Below the pieces are notes generated by a model. It saw only the letters and a list, made by a program, of their open reading frames with translations, was not told the origin of the DNA and searched no databases. This document shows, in pieces, positions 44,381 through 53,622 of a stretch of 64,000 nt of DNA. This DNA is from OLB11 sp041392835 (GTDB lineage Bacteria; Bacteroidota; Bacteroidia; Chitinophagales; Chitinophagaceae): contig JAWKLF010000001.1 in the NCBI GenBank assembly GCA_041392835.1, positions 806,001 to 870,000 on the forward strand, written 5' to 3'. The first letter of the stretch is position 1. Each line of letters starts with the position of its first letter. Made by a program: the position numbers and the translations under genes.

Positions 44381-45037
44381 GCGACCCAAACGATTTTTTG
44401 TGCCATAATCTACTTGTCTGCCCATAGTGCCCCAAAAACGGTATATAAATGATTCTTTAGCTTTGATAGATTGAAAGTGTTTTCTGTATGCTAGAGAACT
44501 ATCAATGGAAATTTCAATAGGCGACATAGTTTTTATACTGTCAAAAAGTACAGGGATGTGATCTATAGTACTTGCAAATTTTTTTCTGGTATAAAACTGT
44601 ATAAGAGCGTTTTGAAAAGGATCGGTAGCTAGTGCAATATTTTTAAAACCATTTTTTTGTGCAATCAAGTAACTGTAATAAATATTTTCAGTACTGTGTT
44701 TTGCAAGCGTGTCATAAAAAATATGTTGAGCAGGCACTCCCAATTTTTGTGCATACAAGCCCATGATAATGGATTCATAAAAAGGGGTATAAACGGCACT
44801 TCCTGAATAGATAATATTTTTTGTGAAATGATTTTTATATAAATATACGCTCCATAATACCCTTGCTTTCATAACAGTATCCCAGCGACCATTTCTAAAA
44901 GGAATACCTGGCACAATAATAGCATCATAACATGGTTTGTAGAGCATGGTGTTGGAATACAGCCTATTAGCCCTTTTCAATGCCAAGCTACATGAAAATA
45001 GCAACAAGATAAATCCAACAAGAAATAAATATCGCAT
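44375..45037 (-). CDS. DUF218 (YdcF/SanA-like) lipoprotein
   Basis: 220 residues from the ATG at 45037. A signal peptide has a lipobox-like FILLLFSC. The DUF218 core is YDAIIVPGIPFRNGRWDTV, then KNIIYSGSAVYTPFYES, then IFYDTLAKHSTENIYYSYLI and IALATDPFQNALIQFYTRKK. The conserved Asn of STEN in this family is thought to be functional. YdcF and SanA relatives are tied to envelope integrity, but the reaction is unknown. It converges on gltX. Confidence 0.88.
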   Translation of the reverse strand: MRYLFLVGFILLLFSCSLALKRANRLYSNTMLYKPCYDAIIVPGIPFRNGRWDTVMKARVLWSVYLYKNHFTKNIIYSGSAVYTPFYESIIMGLYAQKLGVPAQHIFYDTLAKHSTENIYYSYLIAQKNGFKNIALATDPFQNALIQFYTRKKFASTIDHIPVLFDSIKTMSPIEISIDSSLAYRKHFQSIKAKESFIYRFWGTMGRQVDYGTKNRLGRL

Positions 45038-45105
45038 GAAGAAGATAAAGATACAATTTATGATAGACATAATCTTTTTCGTGAAGAAGACAATCTATTT
45101 TTTAC

Positions 45106-45113
45106 TACATTTG
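45106..45113 (+). promoter_or_regulatory. -7 box (TACATTTG) for acs
   Basis: Matches TAnnTTTG, 21 bases before the ATG at 45135. Confidence 0.45.
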
Positions 45114-45134
45114 ATATAACAAATTGCAATAAAC

Positions 45135-47069
45135 ATGAGCTATCCATATCAAATAAAATCCTTAGAACAGTATCAAAAAGAATATAAAAAAAGTGTTGAA
45201 GACCCAGTGCAATTTTGGAGTGAAATAGCAGCACATTTTATATGGAAAAAAAAATATACACAAGTACTATCATGGAATTTTAGCGAACCTAAGGTGTCTT
45301 GGTTTGAAGATGGCGAATTGAACATTACAGAAAATTGTATTGACCGTTGGGCTGCTTTGCAGCCTAACACAGTGGCTATGATATGGGAAAGTAATGACCC
45401 AGACGAAGATTCAATACATATTACTTATAAGGAGTTATTGATCAAAGTATGTCAGTTTGCACAAGTACTAAAAAACAAAGGGGTGCGAAAAGGCGATAGA
45501 ATTTGTTTATATATGCCCATGGTGCCAGAGTTGGCCATAGCCCTATTGGCTTGTGCTCGTATAGGTGCTATACACTCTGTAATTTTTGGCGGTTTTTCTG
45601 CTCAAAGTATTGTAGATCGAATTAATGACGCATCCTGTAGTATGGTTATAACAGCCGATGGAACTTATAGAGGAAATAAATTGATTCCGTTGAAAGAAAT
45701 TATTGATGAGGCTTTGCCGCATACACTGCATGTAAAAAATGTTATCGTACTTCAGCGTGCTAAAAATTCCATACATATGTTAGCCACTAGAGATTCATGG
45801 TGGCATCAAGAAATGGATTTAGTAAAGGAAATAACTTTTATAGAGGCCACTCCTATGAAGGCTGAAGACCCACTATTTATTTTATACACTTCGGGTAGCA
45901 CTGGAAAACCTAAGGGCGTATTGCATACATGTGCTGGCTATATGATTTATGCCAATTATACATTTATTAATGTTTTTCAATATCAGCCTTCAGATATACA
46001 TTTTTGTACTGCCGACATAGGATGGATTACAGGACATAGTTATATTGTGTATGGTCCTTTGAGTGCAGGTGCTACTACGTTACTTTTTGATGGAATTCCT
46101 ACGTGGCCCAATGCAGGAAGACTATGGGAAATAGTAGATAAACATCAAGTAAATATTCTATACACAGCACCTACGGCAATTCGTAGTTTAATGACATTTG
46201 GAACCACATGGATACAAGATAAAAAATTATGTAGCTTAAAGGTATTAGGAAGTGTAGGAGAGCCTATCAATGAAGAAGCTTGGCATTGGTTTGATGAACA
46301 TATTGGAAAAGGAAAATGCCCAATAGTAGATACTTGGTGGCAGACCGAAACAGGCGGTATTATGATTTCAAATTTAGCAGGCATAACACCTCAAAAGCCA
46401 ACTTACGCAACCTTGCCATTGCCCGGTATTCAAGCTGTTTTGGTCAATGAAGAAGGACACATCATTGAAGGTAGCGATGCTACAGGAATATTGTCACAAG
46501 ATTTAGTTTCGGGAAATTTGTGTATAAAATTTCCTTGGCCAGGCATGATACGAACTACTTATGGCGATCATGAACGATGCCGCATTTCATATTTTTCAAC
46601 CTATAAAGATTTATATTTTACGGGTGATGGATGTTTTAGAGACTCCGATGGTCATTACAGAATTACAGGTAGAGTAGATGATGTGCTCAATGTGAGTGGA
46701 CATCGTATTGGAACGGCCGAAGTAGAAAATGCTATTAATTTGCATGGGCAAGTTATAGAAAGTGCAGTTGTTGGCTATCCTCATGATATTAAAGGTCAGG
46801 GCTTATATGCTTTTGTTATAGTAAACCAATCCTCGATGAATACAGCCTCTTTGCTACAAGAAATAAATCAATCGGTAGTAAAACATATAGGAGCTATAGC
46901 TAGACCCGATAAAATTCAAATGGTGAAGGGCTTACCAAAAACACGTAGTGGAAAGATCATGCGAAGAATTTTGCGAAAAATAGCAGAAGGTGATATAGAA
47001 AATATCGGAGATACTACTACACTTTTAGATCCATCTGTTGTGGATGATATTATTAAAGGAGTTGTGTAA
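45135..47069 (+). CDS. acs: Acetyl-CoA synthetase (AMP-forming)
   Basis: 644 residues, full length. ANL superfamily: the P-loop-like LFILYTSGSTGKPKGVLH, the ACS-specific VDTWWQTETGG, the hinge GRVDDVLNVSGHRIGTAEVE and the C-terminal catalytic Lys in KTRSGKIMRRILRKI, which is acetylated in regulated ACS enzymes. It converts acetate, ATP and CoA to acetyl-CoA. The N-terminal FWSEIAAHFIWKKKYTQVL is also typical of ACS. It is monocistronic. Confidence 0.95.
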   Translation: MSYPYQIKSLEQYQKEYKKSVEDPVQFWSEIAAHFIWKKKYTQVLSWNFSEPKVSWFEDGELNITENCIDRWAALQPNTVAMIWESNDPDEDSIHITYKELLIKVCQFAQVLKNKGVRKGDRICLYMPMVPELAIALLACARIGAIHSVIFGGFSAQSIVDRINDASCSMVITADGTYRGNKLIPLKEIIDEALPHTLHVKNVIVLQRAKNSIHMLATRDSWWHQEMDLVKEITFIEATPMKAEDPLFILYTSGSTGKPKGVLHTCAGYMIYANYTFINVFQYQPSDIHFCTADIGWITGHSYIVYGPLSAGATTLLFDGIPTWPNAGRLWEIVDKHQVNILYTAPTAIRSLMTFGTTWIQDKKLCSLKVLGSVGEPINEEAWHWFDEHIGKGKCPIVDTWWQTETGGIMISNLAGITPQKPTYATLPLPGIQAVLVNEEGHIIEGSDATGILSQDLVSGNLCIKFPWPGMIRTTYGDHERCRISYFSTYKDLYFTGDGCFRDSDGHYRITGRVDDVLNVSGHRIGTAEVENAINLHGQVIESAVVGYPHDIKGQGLYAFVIVNQSSMNTASLLQEINQSVVKHIGAIARPDKIQMVKGLPKTRSGKIMRRILRKIAEGDIENIGDTTTLLDPSVVDDIIKGVV

Positions 47070-47097
47070 GACTAAAGATGTAGTTGAAAAGAACCCA

Positions 47098-47775
47098 TTA
47101 AGGTTTTTTCTTTTTAAACTTTTTCTTCACTTTGGTGCTCAATATACGAATGTCTTCATTGGGTCTATTAGCAGCGTTGCGAGCAACTAAAGAAATGGCA
47201 TCTACTACATCTTGTCCTTGCACAACCTGACCAAATACGGTATAAGCACCATCCAAATGTGGGGTGCCACCTTGAGCTTTATAAAGTGCTCTATCTTCTT
47301 TTGAAAAAGTTACATTCAAGTTTTTTTCTAAATTATCTATATCAGCATCGCTTACAGTCTTGCCTACTACAATATAAAATTGGCATCCACTAGAGGCTTG
47401 GTCTGGATTATTGTCGCGAGCTGCAGCCAAAGCACCTTTTCTATGAAAATATTTTGGCACCATAAATTCTTTGGGTACTCTATAGCCTATATCACCGTTT
47501 CCAAGCATCTTGTTGGGCTCAGCATGTTTACTATCAGGGTCGCCACCTTGAATCATAAAATTGGGTATGACTCTATGAAAAAGTACGCTATCATAATATC
47601 CTTCGCTGGCAAGTTTTAAAAAATTTTCGGCATGCTGCGTTACATCGGCATAAACCTCTACAACGATAGTGCCCATAGTAGTTTCTATTTCTACATATTT
47701 GTTTTTAATCGGTTTTTGTGCTTGTGATGCAGAAACAAATATCATCGCAAGTAGAACAAAAAATAATTTCTTCAT
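47098..47775 (-). CDS. Secreted cyclophilin-type peptidyl-prolyl isomerase
   Basis: 225 residues from the ATG at 47775, which begins the signal peptide MKKLFFVLLAMIFVSASQAQ. The cyclophilin core includes SVLFHRVIPNFMIQGGD (catalytic Arg in FHR), ASSGCQFYIVVGK and DGAYTVFGQVVQG. It has a very basic Lys-rich tail (KVKKKFKKKKP). It speeds proline isomerisation in folding proteins of the periplasm. A -7 box lies at 47797-47804. An inserted segment (SDADIDNLEKNLNVTFSKED) is seen in many Bacteroidota members. Confidence 0.93.
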   Translation of the reverse strand: MKKLFFVLLAMIFVSASQAQKPIKNKYVEIETTMGTIVVEVYADVTQHAENFLKLASEGYYDSVLFHRVIPNFMIQGGDPDSKHAEPNKMLGNGDIGYRVPKEFMVPKYFHRKGALAAARDNNPDQASSGCQFYIVVGKTVSDADIDNLEKNLNVTFSKEDRALYKAQGGTPHLDGAYTVFGQVVQGQDVVDAISLVARNAANRPNEDIRILSTKVKKKFKKKKP

Positions 47776-47796
47776 TGGAATTTTATTTTGAGGTAT

Positions 47797-47804
47797 CAAA
47801 AGTA
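47797..47804 (-). promoter_or_regulatory. -7 box (TACTTTTG) for the cyclophilin gene
   Basis: Matches TAnnTTTG on the minus strand, 21 bases before the ATG at 47775. Confidence 0.45.
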
Positions 47805-47854
47805 ATTATTTTTTTAGTTCTATAATACTTTCCTTTTTCTTTGTCATTAAATAG

Positions 47855-47862
47855 TATTTTTG
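47855..47862 (+). promoter_or_regulatory. -7 box (TATTTTTG) for ribF
   Basis: Matches TAnnTTTG, 10 bases before the ATG at 47873. Confidence 0.4.
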
Positions 47863-47872
47863 CTCATTCGCT

Positions 47873-48799
47873 ATGAAGGTACATCAAGGATTAGACCATT
47901 TGCCGCTGTTTCAAAATGCTGTTATTACAATGGGTACATTTGATGGAGTACATAGTGGTCATCAAGAGATTATAAATAAAATACTTGCAGAAGCTATAAG
48001 AGTAAAGGGTGAAAGCGTATTAATTACGTATGAGCCACACCCTCGAAAAATAATAGTACCACAACAAGAAGTAAAGTTGTTGACTTGCTTAGATGAAAAA
48101 ATAGAAGTGCTACAATCTTTTGGTTTAGACCATCTTGTATTGATATCGTTTACTAAATCTTTTGCTGAACAAACGGCTTCGGAATATGTAGAAGATTTTT
48201 TGATAAAAAAATTTCAACCTCATACGCTAGTCATTGGTCATGATCATCATTTTGGAAAAAATCGTTCTGGAAATCTGAATCTTCTCAAACAATATGAGGC
48301 GCAACATGCGTTTGAAATACTAGAGATAGAAGCACAAACCATCCACGACATAGAAATATCTTCTACTAAAATTAGAAACGCAATTACAGAAGGGGATGTG
48401 GCTACAGCCAACACTTATTTGAATAGGCCTTACGCTATAAAAGCAAAAGTAGTACATGGAAAAAAAAGAGGTCGTAGCATAGGCTTTCCTACCGCTAATT
48501 TAGAATTGCTTTGTCAAGAAAAGATTGCCCCTAAGTTTGGCGTGTATGCCGTATATGTGCAGGTAGGAAAAAAACAATATAGCGGCATGCTCAATATTGG
48601 CTACAATCCTACTTTTGAAAATAACAATTCATGTACAATAGAAGTACACATCATTGATTTTGACCAAGATATTTATGATGAAATTATACAAGTACGTTTT
48701 GTGCATCGAATACGCGATGAACAAAAGTTTTTAAGCATAGAAGACCTCATAGCTCAATTGCACGATGATAAATTGTCAACACTGCGTTTACTACCTTAA
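47873..48799 (+). CDS. ribF: Bifunctional riboflavin kinase/FAD synthetase
   Basis: 308 residues. The N-terminal FMN adenylyltransferase domain has GTFDGVHSGHQEII and the nucleotide-binding VIGHDHHFGKNRSGN; the C-terminal riboflavin kinase domain has GRSIGFPTANLEL and MLNIGYNPTFENN. It makes FMN and then FAD from riboflavin. Its last 9 bases overlap the convergent secreted-protein gene. No FMN riboswitch was seen upstream (only about 70 bp of spacer). Confidence 0.95.
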   Translation: MKVHQGLDHLPLFQNAVITMGTFDGVHSGHQEIINKILAEAIRVKGESVLITYEPHPRKIIVPQQEVKLLTCLDEKIEVLQSFGLDHLVLISFTKSFAEQTASEYVEDFLIKKFQPHTLVIGHDHHFGKNRSGNLNLLKQYEAQHAFEILEIEAQTIHDIEISSTKIRNAITEGDVATANTYLNRPYAIKAKVVHGKKRGRSIGFPTANLELLCQEKIAPKFGVYAVYVQVGKKQYSGMLNIGYNPTFENNNSCTIEVHIIDFDQDIYDEIIQVRFVHRIRDEQKFLSIEDLIAQLHDDKLSTLRLLP

Positions 48800-49270
48800 T
48801 GGTTTTGCTTCTAATTTTTGAATAGTATATACTGCATAGTAGTATATCTTTCCTTTGTATGAGTATATTATCATGGCTTTGCCGCGAAAATTCGTACTTG
48901 GTTTAAATTGTTTTTTTATTGCGTCTTCGTTATGTTCATTAGGGAAATTGGTATAAATATTTTTATTACATTTTATACCCATGCGATGTGCTTTCAATAA
49001 TTCATTTTCATGTATCGATTTTTTGCCATTTTCATATATGCTGACGGGTACTGGAGTTTCTCCAAACCACACATAAAGCACCTTAATGCCTTTCTTTTTG
49101 GCCACAACAAAAAAAGTATAGATATCGCCAATTTCGCGCTGGTTGCCATGCTCGTGTATGTATTGAGCATACTCAAGTTTGATGTGTTTGGATTTTTCTA
49201 CCGTATGCTGAGCATGGGATATTAGGCTGGCAAACAATAAAAAGCAAATCAAATATAGTTTTGGTTTCAT
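48791..49270 (-). CDS. Small secreted protein, unknown function
   Basis: 159 residues with a clear signal peptide (MKPKLYLICFLLFASLISHAQ). The mature part is basic and contains IYTFFVVAKKKGIKVLYVWF and a GKIYYYAVYTIQKLE end; I recognise no family. Its start overlaps the holA stop in an ATGA-type 4-base arrangement, so translation is probably coupled to holA. Its 3' end overlaps convergent ribF by 9 bases. Confidence 0.8.
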   Translation of the reverse strand: MKPKLYLICFLLFASLISHAQHTVEKSKHIKLEYAQYIHEHGNQREIGDIYTFFVVAKKKGIKVLYVWFGETPVPVSIYENGKKSIHENELLKAHRMGIKCNKNIYTNFPNEHNEDAIKKQFKPSTNFRGKAMIIYSYKGKIYYYAVYTIQKLEAKPLR

Positions 49271-50268
49271 AGTTGTAATAGTTTGGAAGTAAGTTCTTTT
49301 AATAGCGTTGGGTTGTTATTAGCACTGTCTATGCCTATAGCTTGCAGATTATACTGTTGTACAATTTGAATAGCCTGTATCGTTTTTTGCAAAGGGAAAT
49401 TTCTCGCATAGCGATTATAATCTCTAATTACAAAAGGAGGAATTTTGGCTTTGGCAGCTTGTTCTTGTGGCGATAAGTTTTGAACAAAATGAAATCGATA
49501 TATTTTATTTAATTCAGCATAAAGCATGGCTGTAATGACAACCATAGGATGGTCCTTCTCGTTTTGAATAAAGTAATTGGCTATTTTAAAGGCTTTTTCA
49601 TGTTGTCTATCAAAAATTGTTTTAGGAAATTCAAAAACATTATAGTCTTTGCTGATGCCAATATATTTTTCTATATGCTCAGCTTTAATTTCTTCGCCCT
49701 CTTTGATATTGATTAATACTTTATCTATTTCATTTACAATTTTGTGCAAATCGGTGCCCAAGTATGCAGCCAATAAATCGGCATTGGCCGCGTTAATTTT
49801 TATTTTTTTTTGCTGGCAATATTGCAATATCCAATCTGGTATCAGATTGTCTTTTATTTTTTCAAAAGAAAGATATGTGCCATTTTTTTCTACTGCTTTT
49901 TTGAGTTTGCTTCTACCATCTAATTTTTTATACTTATAAGCTATCACAAACACTGTTGAATCAGATGGCGATTCTAAATACGATTCTAACTTATTAAATT
50001 CTTTGAGCTGAGCAGCCTCTTTTAATATGACCAATCGGCGTGAGGCAAATACAGGATAAGATCTGCATTCATTGACAATTTGTACATAATCGCTATCTTT
50101 TCCATAAAAAATAGACTGATTAAAATCGCGTTCATGTTCTTGTAAAAAATTGTTTTCAAAAAAATGAATAATTTGGTCTATATAAAATGGCTCTTCACCA
50201 TCCAATACATAAATAGGCTTTACGTCGCCTTTCTCGATTTGTTTTATTAGTTCTGTTACTCTTTTCAT
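49267..50268 (-). CDS. holA: DNA polymerase III delta subunit
   Basis: 333 residues, typical length. The clamp-loader delta subunit opens the beta clamp on DNA. N-terminal sequences KPIYVLDGEEPFYIDQIIHF, then ERDFNQSIFYGKDSD and SYPVFASRRLVILKEA, match the family. The middle has LAAYLGTDLHKIVNEIDKV, and the C-terminal collar domain follows. It lies 12 bases downstream of the DnaQ-like exonuclease gene, so the pair may share a transcript. Confidence 0.92.
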   Translation of the reverse strand: MKRVTELIKQIEKGDVKPIYVLDGEEPFYIDQIIHFFENNFLQEHERDFNQSIFYGKDSDYVQIVNECRSYPVFASRRLVILKEAAQLKEFNKLESYLESPSDSTVFVIAYKYKKLDGRSKLKKAVEKNGTYLSFEKIKDNLIPDWILQYCQQKKIKINAANADLLAAYLGTDLHKIVNEIDKVLINIKEGEEIKAEHIEKYIGISKDYNVFEFPKTIFDRQHEKAFKIANYFIQNEKDHPMVVITAMLYAELNKIYRFHFVQNLSPQEQAAKAKIPPFVIRDYNRYARNFPLQKTIQAIQIVQQYNLQAIGIDSANNNPTLLKELTSKLLQL

Positions 50269-50280
50269 ACTTAGTTTTGC

Positions 50281-50997
50281 TTACACATTTTCAATATTTT
50301 CTTTTGGTATGAGAGGCCATTCATGAAGTCGCATAAGTATTTGAGCTACGGTTTCTATATCTCTATTGCAATATGTTTTAATTCGTTCTAAATTTTTTTC
50401 TTGCCAATATACCTGAGCCACTTGGCTGCCGTCTATATCTTCTTTGGGGCTATCTATGCCCAATACAGTAGATAATAAATCGACAGAAATAAAGCTTTTA
50501 TATTCTCCAAATTTCCAATATTGCAAGGTGTCCAACATAGGGTTTTCCCATGGTTTTTTATGTTGCAAATCTGCAAGTACTTCTGGCATTTTGATTTGGT
50601 TAATTACGGATCGCCTACAGATATAGGGTATATCAAATTCTCGAATATTGTGACCACAAAATTGTTTTTCGCTTGTTTTAAAAAACTTATTGCAAACCAG
50701 TGCAAATTCATTTAGGATAGCTTTTTCTTCGTCACCATAGATACTCTTTATTTTTAAATGATAACTTGAGCCTTTTTTGATAAAATAGCCTAACCCTATA
50801 CAAATGATTTTTCCAAACTCTGCATAAATACCACCTTTTTGGGCAAATTCAGAAGCTGTATCTATTTCATTATTTGCATAGTTTATGAGATGTGCTTTTT
50901 TGTCCCAAAGCTTTTGCATACTCAAAGACATATCATGATAGCTCGCTACAGAAGGCACTGTTTCGATGTCTATTAGCAACAAGTTTTCTAGCTTCAT
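50281..50997 (-). CDS. Predicted 3'-5' exonuclease (DEDDy, PolB-exonuclease-like)
   Basis: 238 residues, cytoplasmic. The ribonuclease H-like DEDD motifs are visible: Exo I Asp10/Glu12 in LLIDIETVP, Exo II Asp in FCGHNIREFDIPYICRR, and Exo III in RIKTYCNRDIETVAQIL with the Tyr of the DEDDy type. It belongs to the stand-alone PolB-associated exonuclease domain family. It is likely a DNA or RNA 3' end trimming enzyme. A -7 box lies at 51043-51050. Confidence 0.85.
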   Translation of the reverse strand: MKLENLLLIDIETVPSVASYHDMSLSMQKLWDKKAHLINYANNEIDTASEFAQKGGIYAEFGKIICIGLGYFIKKGSSYHLKIKSIYGDEEKAILNEFALVCNKFFKTSEKQFCGHNIREFDIPYICRRSVINQIKMPEVLADLQHKKPWENPMLDTLQYWKFGEYKSFISVDLLSTVLGIDSPKEDIDGSQVAQVYWQEKNLERIKTYCNRDIETVAQILMRLHEWPLIPKENIENV

Positions 50998-51042
50998 TTA
51001 TACAAGGTTATGTTAAAAAAATGGATTCTTAAATTGTTCAGA

Positions 51043-51050
51043 CAAATTTA
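51043..51050 (-). promoter_or_regulatory. -7 box (TAAATTTG) for the exonuclease/holA genes
   Basis: Matches TAnnTTTG on the minus strand, 45 bases before the ATG at 50997. Confidence 0.4.
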
Positions 51051-51074
51051 TCTTTTTCTTGCAAATTGCCTTAC

Positions 51075-51082
51075 TAACTTTG
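51075..51082 (+). promoter_or_regulatory. -7 box (TAACTTTG) for the coiled-coil protein gene
   Basis: Matches TAnnTTTG, 19 bases before the ATG at 51102. It is back to back with the exonuclease box. Confidence 0.45.
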
Positions 51083-51101
51083 CGCTATAAATTTCTTTAC
51101 A

Positions 51102-52031
51102 ATGGAAAATAACACAAAATCAACAAGCCCTCATCTTATTTATGGTGTAATCATAGCTTTGCTATTGGCTGGAGGCACTTATCTTTTTTTGAATAAAAAC
51201 AAAACTGAAGACCAACTAATAGAAAGTCAACAAGATAATTTGAGTCTTAAAGAAGACAAGACGATGATAGAAAGTGAATATAATGCGGCACTATCGAGAC
51301 TAGATGAAATGAAAACCGAAAGTGTACAGATGGATAGTCTTATTGCTATAAAAAGTGAAGAGGTAGAGACATTAAAGAATAAAATTCAATCTATACTCTC
51401 TGATAAAAATGCCAGTGATTCACAGTTGCTTGAGGCTAAAAAAATGATTAAACAATTAAATGATAAACTAAGTGGATTTGAAAAACAAATTATAGCACTT
51501 AAGCAAGAAAATATACAACTGAGCGAAGATAAAAAAGAGCTGATTACTAAAACTGAAATGCAGCAAACAGAAAATGAACAATTAAAATCAGAGAAAACCA
51601 CACTCGAAAAAACAGTAGAAAAGGGCTCTGTGCTTCATGCTTCCAACATTAGAATAGAAACTATAAACGAGAAAAAAAATTTACTTGGAAAAAAAGTAGA
51701 GAAAGAAACAGAAAAGGCCAAAAAAGTAGATTTGATAAAACTATCATTTAATCTTGATGATAATAGAATAAGTGAATCGGGAGAGAAAATGATATATATA
51801 TGTTTAACTGATCAAAATGGTAGTGCAATAGGGAGTAAGAAATTTACTACGGTAGATGGCGCAGAAAAGACATACACTACTACTAAAACGGTACCTTATA
51901 AACAAGGTGAAACTTCTTATGGCATTACTACAGAATTTTTGCCTTCTCACAATTTTTCAAAAGGTACTTATCAAGTAGAGCTTTATCATATGGGTTATAA
52001 AATTGGTAAGCAAGAGGTAAGCCTTAAATAA
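51102..52031 (+). CDS. Membrane-anchored coiled-coil protein
   Basis: 309 residues. A single N-terminal membrane helix (LIYGVIIALLLAGGTYLFL, about 13-31) is followed by a long heptad-rich coiled coil (about 35-180, rich in Glu, Lys, Leu). A beta-rich C-terminal domain (about 200-309) contains IYICLTDQNGSAIGSKKFTT and ends GTYQVELYHMGYKIGKQEVS. This layout suits a spacer that projects a globular head into the periplasm. I recognise no named family; similar proteins are common in Bacteroidota. It is monocistronic. Confidence 0.8.
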   Translation: MENNTKSTSPHLIYGVIIALLLAGGTYLFLNKNKTEDQLIESQQDNLSLKEDKTMIESEYNAALSRLDEMKTESVQMDSLIAIKSEEVETLKNKIQSILSDKNASDSQLLEAKKMIKQLNDKLSGFEKQIIALKQENIQLSEDKKELITKTEMQQTENEQLKSEKTTLEKTVEKGSVLHASNIRIETINEKKNLLGKKVEKETEKAKKVDLIKLSFNLDDNRISESGEKMIYICLTDQNGSAIGSKKFTTVDGAEKTYTTTKTVPYKQGETSYGITTEFLPSHNFSKGTYQVELYHMGYKIGKQEVSLK

Positions 52032-52140
52032 TAAAGTATTTTATTTCAAAGCTTAAAAAGAGTGCATGTATTCTTAAACGCCAAGATATGCAAGCCATTC
52101 ATGCCTATTAGCCATATCTAATACATGTCTTGAATAAATA

Positions 52141-53622
52141 TTAGTTTGTAAATTTTATTTTATTAATATCAAATGAGTTTTTTGTTTTATCTATTTCTAT
52201 CATCAAACAGTTTTTAAAACTAATAGGGAATACATAATAGTTGGTACTTGTGGGTTTGGGTAGGGCATAATGATCGCTGCTAAATTCGCCAGCTGTATAG
52301 ACTATATTGCCAAGGGTTTTACGAGTAAGCGTATTGTTATAATTTAAATAGACAAAAGCATATTCCAAATTACTTTCTCCTTGCATAAAAAATCTAAAAT
52401 CGTCACCTTGATGATTTTGTATAGATAACACTCCCATGTGTGGTTGTCGTGTATAGTCAGTATGTACAACCCTATACGTTTTTTTTACATTTTCTACATA
52501 GGTTCTAAGCACTTCGCACTTAGAGTTAAGTTCCATTAAACCAATATTACTTTTTGCATAAACTATTTTGTTATTAAAACGAATTCTAATATTGTTTTTG
52601 GTTCTTTGTACAGTTTCAAATGCCAATAACCAATTGCCATCGGGCAATTTTTGTGCTAAGTGAAAATATGGATAGGCGTGCTGAATGAGTTTATTACGCT
52701 TTGCTACCGAATCGCTAATCAAGCTTTGTGTTAGTTCATTTTTTTCTTCTTTAATAAAATTTCCACCATTTGTAATGGTGGTATTGCTTAATCCATATTT
52801 TAGCGTAGAATATTTACCTAATCGGTAATTGTATTGCGAAATAATTTCTACCTGACCATTTTTATAATCAGCCGATATGGGATAATACGTTACATCAATA
52901 GGAAATTGGTATTTACCTTTTGGTATTAATTCTAAAGTACTTAATATTTCGATTTTTGTATGGAATAGATTGTGGCCAGTATGGGCTTTTTCATATATAG
53001 CTCGCAATACAACTTCTTTATTGCAAAATAAAATTTGCATATTTTCTGTTCGAGAGTTTGATATAAAATCATTGACAACTACTTTGTGAGCTTTGGAAAT
53101 AAATATGGTAGCATAGCGTAATCCATTTTTTGTTTTTACAACCAAATTTTCTACTACCCCTAAATCGGAAATTGGAAATATTTCATTCGATTGAAAATGT
53201 TTAAAATCAAAGTCGTTTGTAATTATATCTGGTTGATACAGTATTGTAGTATCCATTGTTTTTTTTGCTTGTTGGTCAAACATGATATAGTTGATACCTT
53301 TTTTTTTTGAAACAAATTTTAATAAGTATTCATCGCCACAGTAGGATGCAGCATCAAAACTAAAATCGTTTTTAATATTTATTTTTTTTTCGCCAAGGTT
53401 GTATAAGTTTTCATCGTATATGCTAATGGCATAGCTGTCTGTATCTTTACTAACCTGATCTAATTTGTAAACAAAAGTATATCCCACTATTTTATTATTT
53501 TTCATAAGGGGGATTAGCAAATTTTCGTTTGCTTTGTAAGATATATTGTTAGTTTGAGCGTCAAGTTTCAAACAGAACAACAACATGAAAGTGATTATTA
53601 ATATATTATTTGCTAATTTCAT
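52141..53622 (-). CDS. Secreted protein of a three-gene M48-peptidase cassette, unknown function
   Basis: 493 residues from the ATG at 53622, which begins a signal peptide (MKLANNILIITFMLLFCLKL). That start overlaps the upstream peptidase gene by 17 bases. The mature protein is beta-rich with many Tyr, Asn, Lys and repeated strand-turn patterns (QVSKDTDSYAISIYDENLYN; LPDGNWLLAFETVQRTKNN), possibly a beta-propeller. No T9SS sorting domain and no catalytic motif are apparent. It is the last gene of the cassette. Confidence 0.75.
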   Translation of the reverse strand: MKLANNILIITFMLLFCLKLDAQTNNISYKANENLLIPLMKNNKIVGYTFVYKLDQVSKDTDSYAISIYDENLYNLGEKKINIKNDFSFDAASYCGDEYLLKFVSKKKGINYIMFDQQAKKTMDTTILYQPDIITNDFDFKHFQSNEIFPISDLGVVENLVVKTKNGLRYATIFISKAHKVVVNDFISNSRTENMQILFCNKEVVLRAIYEKAHTGHNLFHTKIEILSTLELIPKGKYQFPIDVTYYPISADYKNGQVEIISQYNYRLGKYSTLKYGLSNTTITNGGNFIKEEKNELTQSLISDSVAKRNKLIQHAYPYFHLAQKLPDGNWLLAFETVQRTKNNIRIRFNNKIVYAKSNIGLMELNSKCEVLRTYVENVKKTYRVVHTDYTRQPHMGVLSIQNHQGDDFRFFMQGESNLEYAFVYLNYNNTLTRKTLGNIVYTAGEFSSDHYALPKPTSTNYYVFPISFKNCLMIEIDKTKNSFDINKIKFTN

